This document shows positions 6,652 to 12,310 of a DNA stretch of 12,310 bases, in pieces. Numbering within the stretch: position 1 is the first letter of the stretch; every line of letters begins with the position of its first letter. The stretch covers positions 51,953 to 64,262 of the forward strand of contig NZ_DKLM01000045.1 in assembly GCF_002455975.1 (NCBI RefSeq), read 5' to 3'. Made by a program: the position numbers and the translations under genes. The stretch is from Clostridium sp. UBA6640 (lineage in GTDB: Bacteria; Bacillota; Clostridia; Clostridiales; Clostridiaceae). Below the pieces are notes generated by a model. That model had not been told where the DNA came from and made no database searches. It saw only the letters and a list, made by a program, of their open reading frames with translations.

Positions 6652-8099
6652 TGAAGAAGTATAATAAAATTATATTTGAACTATCATCAGAGGGTAGAAA
6701 AGGTTATAAACTTCCTGCTTTAGATGTGCCTGATATTGATATAGCAAATTTAGTACCAAAAGATATGCTCAGAACAGAAGATTTAAATCTTCCAGAGGTT
6801 AGTGAAGTAGATGTAGTAAGGCACTATACTGCTCTTTCAAATAAAAACTATAGTGTAGATAAAGGATTTTATCCATTAGGATCTTGCACTATGAAATATA
6901 ATCCCAAAATTAATGAAGATATAGGAAGTTTACCAGGATTTTCAAAAATACACCCATATCAAAGTGAGGATACAGTACAAGGTTCATTAGAACTTATGTA
7001 TGATTTATCTTCAAGACTTTGTGAAATTACCGGTATGGATGAATATACTCTTCAACCAGCTGCAGGTGCTCATGGTGAGTTTACAGGTCTTTTACTTATA
7101 AAGGCTTATCATGAAAGCAGAGGGGATTATAAAAGAAATAAAATAATAGTTCCTGATTCAGCTCATGGAACTAACCCAGCTAGTGCAGCTGTAGCAGGAT
7201 TTGATATAGTAGAAATCAAATCCGATGAACATGGCAGAGTTTGCATAGATGCTTTGAAAAGTGTGTTAAATGATGAGATAGCTGGACTTATGCTTACAAA
7301 TCCTAGTACTTTAGGATTGTTTGAAAAAGATATAAAGCTTATAAGTGATTTAGTTCATGAAGCAGGCGGATTATTGTACTATGATGGTGCAAATCTAAAT
7401 GCTATCATGGGAATTGCAAGACCTGGAGATATGGGATTTGATGTTTGTCATTTAAATCTTCATAAGACTTTTTCTACACCTCATGGTGGAGGGGGACCAG
7501 GAGCAGCTCCAGTAGGAGTAAATAAAAAACTAGCTAAATTCCTTCCAGTTCCATTAATTAAAAAGGAAGATAATAAATTTTCACTAGATTATAATTTACC
7601 AGAATCTATAGGGAAAATAAGAAGTTTCTATGGTAATTTTGGTGTGTTAGTAAAAGCATATACTTATATATTGAGTATGGGCAGCGATGGTTTAAAAGCA
7701 GTATCTGAAAATGCCGTGTTAAATGCTAACTATATAAAAGAAGCCTTAAAGGACTATTATGAGGTAGCTATAGACGAGGTATGCAAGCATGAAGTTATTT
7801 TTGCAGGGCTAAAAGATAATCCTAATGGACTTTCTACACTAGATGTAGCAAAACGAATGATGGATTATGGAGTTCATCCTCCAACAGTATATTTCCCATT
7901 AATAGTTGAAGAAGCACTTATGGTCGAACCAACTGAAAGTGAAAGTATAGAAACTATTAATGAGTTTATCGAGGTAATGAAAAAAATAGCTGTGGAGGCA
8001 AAAGAAAATCCAGAATTATTACATGATGCACCTCATAATGCACCAGTAAGACGATTAGATCAAGTTAAAGCAGCTAGAACCCCTATATTAAAGTGGTAA
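6651..8099 (+). CDS. gcvPB: Glycine dehydrogenase (decarboxylating) subunit 2
   Basis: This is the 482-residue PLP-binding half of the split P protein. The cofactor lysine is K272 in LNLHKTFSTPHGGGGPG, a hallmark of glycine decarboxylase. Other conserved segments are YPLGSCTMKYNPK (74-86), QPAAGAHGE (135-143), PDSAHGTNPASAA (168-180) and LTNPSTLG (215-222). The ATG at 6651 shares its A with the gcvPA stop (TAATG), and GGAGGAGA (6639-6646) inside gcvPA supplies the ribosome-binding site. Such coupling would help keep the two subunits at equal levels. A hairpin follows immediately after the stop. Confidence 0.97.
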   Translation: MKKYNKIIFELSSEGRKGYKLPALDVPDIDIANLVPKDMLRTEDLNLPEVSEVDVVRHYTALSNKNYSVDKGFYPLGSCTMKYNPKINEDIGSLPGFSKIHPYQSEDTVQGSLELMYDLSSRLCEITGMDEYTLQPAAGAHGEFTGLLLIKAYHESRGDYKRNKIIVPDSAHGTNPASAAVAGFDIVEIKSDEHGRVCIDALKSVLNDEIAGLMLTNPSTLGLFEKDIKLISDLVHEAGGLLYYDGANLNAIMGIARPGDMGFDVCHLNLHKTFSTPHGGGGPGAAPVGVNKKLAKFLPVPLIKKEDNKFSLDYNLPESIGKIRSFYGNFGVLVKAYTYILSMGSDGLKAVSENAVLNANYIKEALKDYYEVAIDEVCKHEVIFAGLKDNPNGLSTLDVAKRMMDYGVHPPTVYFPLIVEEALMVEPTESESIETINEFIEVMKKIAVEAKENPELLHDAPHNAPVRRLDQVKAARTPILKW

Positions 8100-8103
8100 A
8101 AAT

Positions 8104-8131
8104 AAGGCGTGATGTTCAGTCACGCCTTTAC
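8104..8131 (+). terminator. Hairpin between gcvPB and lpd, weak or partial terminator
   Basis: AAGGCGTGA (8104-8112) pairs perfectly with TCACGCCTT (8120-8128) around a 7-nt loop. The downstream tract TTTACTT is broken by A and C, so termination is probably incomplete. It begins 5 nt after the gcvPB stop. The rest of the gap to lpd (to 8213) has no convincing promoter, which argues for read-through into lpd. Confidence 0.7.
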
Positions 8132-8213
8132 TTAAACTACAAATCTTATAGACAATTAATTATAAAGCTTACGATTTTCATTAGAAGTGTTTAAAATGTG
8201 GAGGTGCATTTGT

Positions 8214-9605
8214 ATGGATAATATAAAAGACATTATCATAATTGGCGGTGGACCTGGCGGATATGTAGCTGGTATAAGGGCGGCTCAATTAGGTGCAAAA
8301 GTATGTGTTATAGAGAAAGATAAAGTGGGAGGTACTTGTCTTAATAGAGGATGTATTCCAACTAAAACCTTATATAGAACAGCTGAACTTTTAAATAATT
8401 TAAAACATATCGAGAATTTTGGTATAAAAGTTGATAACTATGAAGTAAATGTAGAAAGAATGCAAAATAGAAAGAGTGAGATTGTAAATACTTTAGTTGG
8501 TGGTATTGAAAAGCTTATAGAAGGAAATGGTGTAGAGTTTATAAGTGGAGAGGCTTCTTTTATTGATAATAATACTATTTGTGTCATGACTAAAGAAGGC
8601 GAGACAATATTAAAGGGAAAGAACATAATTATAGCTAGTGGTTCAAAATCAGAAATTCCACCTATAGAAGGAATTAATAATCCGAAAGTTATAACAAGTG
8701 ATGAACTTTTAGATTTTGATCATATTCCTAAAACTTTAGCTGTCATAGGCGGTGGAGTAATAGGAATGGAATTCGCTAGTATCTTTAATTCACTAGGGTC
8801 TAATGTAACAGTTATAGTAGCAAGAGATTCCATATTATATGACGTAGATAGAGAAATTACTAAAAGATATACAGCTATGGCTAAAAGAACGGGAATTCAG
8901 ATACAAACTTCTACTGTGGTAAAAAGTATTAGTGGAGAAGAAGAAGTTATTATAAAGTGCGACAGTAAAAAAGGGGAAGTAGAAATTAAGGCTGACATGG
9001 TACTGGTGGCTAAAGGAAGGAGAGGTAACTTTGATGGATTGAACCTAGATAAAATAGGAGTAGATTTTGATAGGAAAAAAATTAAAGTTAATGAGAATTA
9101 TGAAACTTCAATAAAGGACATATACGCTATAGGTGATGTAAATGGAATATGCCAACTAGCTCATGCTGCTTCTCATCAAGGTGTACAAGTAGTAGAAAAA
9201 ATATTATTAAATAAAGATATTGAAAGTCCTTCTATTCCAAATTGTATATTTACATTCCCAGAAATAGCTACAGTTGGAATTACTGAAGAAGAAGCTAAAG
9301 AAAAAGGCATACCTTATAAAAAGAGTAAATTCTTGTTCGGTGCTAATGGAAAAGCACTGGCGCTTGGAGAAGGAGAAGGGTTTGTTAAAGCAATATGCAA
9401 TAGCGAAGACAATACATTATTAGGAATTCACATTATGGGACCTCATGCTTCGGATTTAATCCATGAAGGGGTTTTAGCTATAGATAAAAAAATGAAGGCT
9501 TATGATATAAAAGATATAGTTCATAGTCATCCTACTTTAGGGGAAGCCTTTCATGAAGCAATACTAGCTTTAAATGGAGAAGCAATACACAGTATAAATA
9601 AATAG
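8214..9605 (+). CDS. lpdA: Dihydrolipoyl dehydrogenase (glycine cleavage L protein)
   Basis: This 463-residue FAD-dependent disulfide oxidoreductase reoxidises dihydrolipoyl-GcvH with NAD+. The FAD dinucleotide fold is IIIIGGGPGGYVAG (7-20), and the redox disulfide is C42-C47 in GGTCLNRGCIPTK. The NAD-binding motif is VIGGGVIGMEFA (177-188), and the second FAD motif is AIGDVNG (305-311). The active-site His439/Glu444 pair is in HSHPTLGE near the C-terminus. There is no N-terminal lipoyl domain. The frame extends upstream to GTG 8187 and ATG 8196, but TGGAGGTG (8199-8206) lies 8 nt before ATG 8214, and homology starts there. Its place after gcvPB and before lplA marks it as the gcv-dedicated copy. 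No E1/E2 dehydrogenase genes are nearby. Confidence 0.95.
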   Translation: MDNIKDIIIIGGGPGGYVAGIRAAQLGAKVCVIEKDKVGGTCLNRGCIPTKTLYRTAELLNNLKHIENFGIKVDNYEVNVERMQNRKSEIVNTLVGGIEKLIEGNGVEFISGEASFIDNNTICVMTKEGETILKGKNIIIASGSKSEIPPIEGINNPKVITSDELLDFDHIPKTLAVIGGGVIGMEFASIFNSLGSNVTVIVARDSILYDVDREITKRYTAMAKRTGIQIQTSTVVKSISGEEEVIIKCDSKKGEVEIKADMVLVAKGRRGNFDGLNLDKIGVDFDRKKIKVNENYETSIKDIYAIGDVNGICQLAHAASHQGVQVVEKILLNKDIESPSIPNCIFTFPEIATVGITEEEAKEKGIPYKKSKFLFGANGKALALGEGEGFVKAICNSEDNTLLGIHIMGPHASDLIHEGVLAIDKKMKAYDIKDIVHSHPTLGEAFHEAILALNGEAIHSINK

Positions 9606-9626
9606 ATTTACAAGGGGTAAACAGTT

Positions 9627-10610
9627 ATGAGATATATAGATAATACATGTATAGATCCATATTTTAATTTAGCTTTAGACGAGTATTTATTAAAAGAAAA
9701 AAATGATGAGTATTTTGTTTTATGGAGAAACGAGCCTTGTATAGTTGTAGGAAAAAATCAAAATACACTATCAGAAATAAATGTTGACTATGTTAAAACT
9801 AATAATATTAAGGTTGTAAGAAGACAAAGTGGTGGTGGTGCCGTATTTCATGATTTGGGAAATCTTAATTTTACTTTTATAGTCAGAGATGATGGAGAAA
9901 GTTTTACTGATTTTGAAAAGTTTTTGCAGCCTATTGTGGGTGTTTTAAGAGAATTAGGTATAAAAGCTGAATTCTCTGGCAGAAATGACTTGCTTATTGA
10001 TGGAAAAAAAGTTGTTGGAAATGCACAATGTAAGCATAGGAATAGAATGATGCATCATGGTTGTATATTATTTTCTGTCAATATGAATAATTTAAGTGGT
10101 GCATTAATATCAAAGCCGGTAAAATTCTCAGATAAAGCAGTAAAATCAGTGGTAAGTAGAGTCACAAATATAAGTGAACATTTAAAATCACCTCTTACAG
10201 TAGAAGAATTTAAGACTTTAATATTTGAGTACATCACAAAGAATGACAAAAATGCAGTTATTGAAAGATTGAGTGAAAGAGAAATAAGAGATGTAGAAAA
10301 TCTAAAAAAATCTAAATACGAAACGTGGAAATGGAATTTTGGACAGTCGCCTAAATATGATTTTTATAATGAGAAAAAATTTACAGGTGGTACTGTAGAA
10401 GCTAATATAAAAGTTGAAAAGGGTGTAATAAAAGATGTGAAGATTTTTGGAGATTTTTTTGGTAAGGAAGATATAGGGGAAATAGAAAAATCTCTTATAG
10501 GTAAAAATCATGAAGAAAGTGAAATTAAAAAAGTATTATCTAATTTTCAAATAAGCGAGTATTTCTCTAACATAAAAGAGGATGAAATTTTAAATTTATT
10601 AATAAAATAA
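9627..10610 (+). CDS. lplA: Lipoate-protein ligase A
   Basis: This 327-residue enzyme activates lipoate with ATP and transfers it to the lysine of lipoyl domains, here most probably GcvH. The N-terminal ligase domain contains the signature RRQSGGGAVFHDLGN (65-79) and the catalytic lysine K128 in GKKVVGNAQ. The C-terminal accessory domain of bacterial LplA (about 240-327) is present, so this is the full-length form rather than a truncated LplJ-type or archaeal form. AAGGGG (9612-9617) lies 9 nt before the ATG. It follows lpd by 21 nt in the same direction and is closed by a strong terminator. Scavenging of exogenous lipoate is implied, since no lipoate synthase is visible here. Confidence 0.94.
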   Translation: MRYIDNTCIDPYFNLALDEYLLKEKNDEYFVLWRNEPCIVVGKNQNTLSEINVDYVKTNNIKVVRRQSGGGAVFHDLGNLNFTFIVRDDGESFTDFEKFLQPIVGVLRELGIKAEFSGRNDLLIDGKKVVGNAQCKHRNRMMHHGCILFSVNMNNLSGALISKPVKFSDKAVKSVVSRVTNISEHLKSPLTVEEFKTLIFEYITKNDKNAVIERLSEREIRDVENLKKSKYETWKWNFGQSPKYDFYNEKKFTGGTVEANIKVEKGVIKDVKIFGDFFGKEDIGEIEKSLIGKNHEESEIKKVLSNFQISEYFSNIKEDEILNLLIK

Positions 10611-10619
10611 AGATCTTAG

Positions 10620-10647
10620 AAAGTCGTGAGCTTGATCACGGCTTTTT
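10620..10647 (+). terminator. Rho-independent terminator of the gcv cluster
   Basis: AAAGTCGTGA (10620-10629) pairs with TCACGGCTTT (10636-10645) with one U-G pair and a 6-nt loop. It ends in a TTTTT run, 10 nt after the lplA stop. Confidence 0.92.
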
Positions 10648-10729
10648 ATGTATAAAAGCTAAACTTTACAATTTCTCTTCAAAATATATATTAAGAAAAT
10701 TAGAAATTAAATGTAATTACATCCTAAGA

Positions 10730-10750
10730 AACCGTGGTTTTAAGCCACGG
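10730..10750 (-). terminator. Probable terminator of the minus-strand aminotransferase gene
   Basis: CCGTGG (10732-10737) pairs with CCACGG (10745-10750), extended by a U-G and a U-A pair toward the loop. Read on the minus strand it lies just after the stop of the convergent gene and is followed by TTTCTT, a weak U-tract. The 80-nt stretch between it and the lplA terminator contains nothing else recognisable. Confidence 0.65.
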
Positions 10751-10757
10751 CTATTTG

Positions 10758-12104
10758 TTAATCTAAAAGCGTTCTTTTTATATTTTGATACTTCTTTATA
10801 TAATATTCTCTATTTGATGCTATTTCATCCATAGCATATAAAAGTCTATTAATTTCATCTATAGTATTATACATGCCAAAGCTAATTCTAACAGTTCCTG
10901 GATAAGATTCTTTAGGAAGGGACATATTTCTAGTAATCTCTTCTTGGCTTGCGTTTAGCAATTTTTGCATATAAGGCTGAGCACAAAAACAGCCGCTTCT
11001 TACTGCAATGCCAAATTCATAAGATAGAATTTTGGCTAAAGTTCCATGATGAACGCCCTCTATATTAAAAGAAATTATGCTAACTTTATCATTGAAATTT
11101 AAATAGTCTCCATAAAGAGTTACATGTGGAATTAATAAAAGGTTAGCAGTAGCATATTCTGTTAAATATCTCTCATAGTTTTCTAGGTTCTTCATTCCTA
11201 GAGATGATAGTTTTCTAATAGCGGAAACAATAGCTAATGCACCTAGAACATTTGGACTTCCTGCCTCATGCTTATCAGGAGATGAAGCCCACCTCACATA
11301 GTCAGGAGTTACAAAGGAAATAGTTCCCCCTCCTACATGATCTGGATGGCAATGTTCAAAAGTTTCCTTTGGACCTATTAGCACCCCAGAACCGAAAGGA
11401 GCGTAGATTTTATGACCAGAAAAAGCTATGAAATCTATATGGTCATCATAATTAAAAGGTCTTAAATCTACAGGGGCATGAGGAACTAATTGAGCACCAT
11501 CTACTAATAGCTTACAATCATATTTATGAACTAACCTGGAAATACTATAGATGTGATTTTTATGACCGGTTACATTAGAAGCACCGGTTATAGTTACAAG
11601 CTTTATATTTCCTTGATATTTAATTAATTTATTTTCTAAATCATTAAGATCTAAATTACCAAAATCATCAACATTTATATAATCAACTTTATACTTTGCT
11701 CTCCAAGGTAGATCATTGGAATGATGTTCCATGTAGCTAGATAATATTACTTTATCTCCATCTCCTTCGCAGAGGATGTTACAAAGTTTATTTATAGCTT
11801 CACTACAATTTTTTACAAAAATAGTTTGCATATAATTAGAATCATAATTTACAAACTTACCAACCACATCTCTACTTTCTTCATATAGCATGGTAGAAAC
11901 TTGAGACTTGTATCCTTCACCACGATGAACAGAAGAATAGTAAGGTGAGACGTGAATAATATCATCTAGTACACAGAAAAGAGGAGGCGTAGTTGCAGCA
12001 TTATCAAAATTTATGCCAGTTACTAAGGTACCGTCTATTAAAGGTACTTTGTTGTTGACACCTACTACTAGTTTTCTATATACGTTATTATATTTACTAC
12101 TCAT
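10758..12104 (-). CDS. Class V aminotransferase, cysteine desulfurase-like (group II/SufS type)
   Basis: This 448-residue PLP enzyme resembles SufS/CsdA-type cysteine desulfurases, which remove sulfur from cysteine as a persulfide. Landmarks are FDNAATTPP (33-41), the EHHSNDLPWR block (126-135), VDGAQ (201-205) with the cofactor-contacting Asp, and the PLP lysine K232 in FSGHKIYAPFGSG. EAGSPN lies at 280-285. The C-terminal RSGCFCAQPY (369-378) places C374 at the catalytic SufS cysteine. C372 is an extra cysteine where SufS usually has His. A roughly 30-residue N-terminal extension precedes the usual first motif. AAAGGAGG lies 6 nt upstream of the ATG. It stands alone, converging on lplA, with no SufU/NifU scaffold in view. 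It may therefore serve tRNA thiolation, selenium or another sulfur acceptor, or be a different class V enzyme. Confidence 0.85.
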   Translation of the reverse strand: MSSKYNNVYRKLVVGVNNKVPLIDGTLVTGINFDNAATTPPLFCVLDDIIHVSPYYSSVHRGEGYKSQVSTMLYEESRDVVGKFVNYDSNYMQTIFVKNCSEAINKLCNILCEGDGDKVILSSYMEHHSNDLPWRAKYKVDYINVDDFGNLDLNDLENKLIKYQGNIKLVTITGASNVTGHKNHIYSISRLVHKYDCKLLVDGAQLVPHAPVDLRPFNYDDHIDFIAFSGHKIYAPFGSGVLIGPKETFEHCHPDHVGGGTISFVTPDYVRWASSPDKHEAGSPNVLGALAIVSAIRKLSSLGMKNLENYERYLTEYATANLLLIPHVTLYGDYLNFNDKVSIISFNIEGVHHGTLAKILSYEFGIAVRSGCFCAQPYMQKLLNASQEEITRNMSLPKESYPGTVRISFGMYNTIDEINRLLYAMDEIASNREYYIKKYQNIKRTLLD

Positions 12105-12175
12105 TTTTTACCTCCTTTCATGCATAGCATTTATAGCTATATAGTACTACCCATATAATCATAATATTAAATACT

Positions 12176-12205
12176 ATAATAATTGGTACAAATATAGGGA
12201 TACAA
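12176..12205 (-). promoter_or_regulatory. Candidate promoter of the minus-strand aminotransferase
   Basis: On the minus strand TTGTAT (12205-12200) and TATTAT (12181-12176) lie 18 nt apart, about 70 nt before the start codon. Neither box is perfect, and A/T-rich DNA offers alternatives, so this is only a candidate. Confidence 0.35.
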
Positions 12206-12256
12206 TGTGAAAACTTAATGTATACTCTGGAAGATAAATTTCTTATAAAAACAGAT

Positions 12257-12280
12257 TAATACCTTAGAAATTAAGGATTA
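12257..12280 (+). promoter_or_regulatory. Small hairpin covering the RBS of a possible gene at 12284
   Basis: TAAT-A-CCTTA (12257-12266) pairs with TAAGG-ATTA (12272-12280) around GAAAT, giving nine pairs and one bulged A. The SD-like AAGGA lies in the 3' arm, 7 nt from an ATG, so the fold could hide the ribosome-binding site. Confidence 0.35.
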
Positions 12281-12283
12281 ATA

Positions 12284-12310
12284 ATGAAGAATGAAAAATT
12301 TAGGATGAAA
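12284..12310 (+). CDS. Possible 5' end of a plus-strand gene (partial)
   Basis: ATG at 12284 is preceded by AAGGA (12273-12277) at good spacing. It opens nine codons (MKNEKFRMK) that run off the window edge without a stop. The polar, basic start is too short to identify a family. If real, the gene is divergent from the aminotransferase. Confidence 0.45.

Noticed and set aside
8187..8213. Nine-codon N-terminal extension of Lpd from GTG 8187
   Set aside because: It would run through the SD at 8199-8206, and homology begins at ATG 8214.
8438..8626. Minus-strand open frame inside lpd
   Set aside because: It is antisense to conserved Lpd sequence and has no initiation signals.
10055..10511. Two minus-strand open frames inside lplA
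   Set aside because: They are antisense shadows, rich in F, I and K as expected from A/T-rich codons.

Overview
The window is AT-rich, has strong purine-rich Shine-Dalgarno (SD) sequences and U-tailed stem-loop terminators, and carries a split glycine decarboxylase (GcvPA + GcvPB). It looks like the chromosome of a low-GC anaerobic Firmicute, most probably Clostridium sensu stricto. No IS element, CRISPR array, tRNA or rRNA was found.

Left part (1-2340): the end of an unidentified gene overlaps the start of a PLP-dependent racemase of the alanine/ornithine racemase family. An AEC-family (auxin efflux carrier-like) transporter follows. Immediately after its stop codon lies the frameshifted remnant of a flavin reductase-like gene. 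A perfect 20-bp inverted repeat closes the unit. Next comes a solitary gene for a short protein of the zinc-dependent phospholipase C fold with its own terminator (2630-3281).

Central part (3617-10647): a complete glycine cleavage cluster, gcvT-gcvH-gcvPA-gcvPB, then lpd and lplA. GcvPA/PB decarboxylate glycine onto the lipoyl arm of GcvH. GcvT releases ammonia and passes the C1 unit to tetrahydrofolate. Lpd reoxidises the arm with NAD+. LplA attaches lipoate to GcvH. The first four genes are nearly contiguous (13-nt gap, 1-nt gap, 1-nt overlap). A hairpin separates gcvPB from lpd. A good sigma-A-type promoter sits about 160 nt before gcvT. Its roughly 154-nt leader folds into a long hairpin but shows no glycine-riboswitch signature. 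The leader also repeats the exact 10-mer that forms the gcvT ribosome-binding site, suggesting a possible translational switch.

Right part (10728-12310): a convergent, minus-strand cysteine desulfurase-like class V aminotransferase. Divergent from it, the first nine codons of a plus-strand gene may begin at 12284, with the ribosome-binding site inside a small hairpin.

The most noteworthy points are the unexplained gcv leader, the flavin reductase pseudogene, and the predicted RBS-sequestering hairpin at the right edge. Most of the rest is conventional metabolic gene content. I do not see a clearly new multi-gene system.
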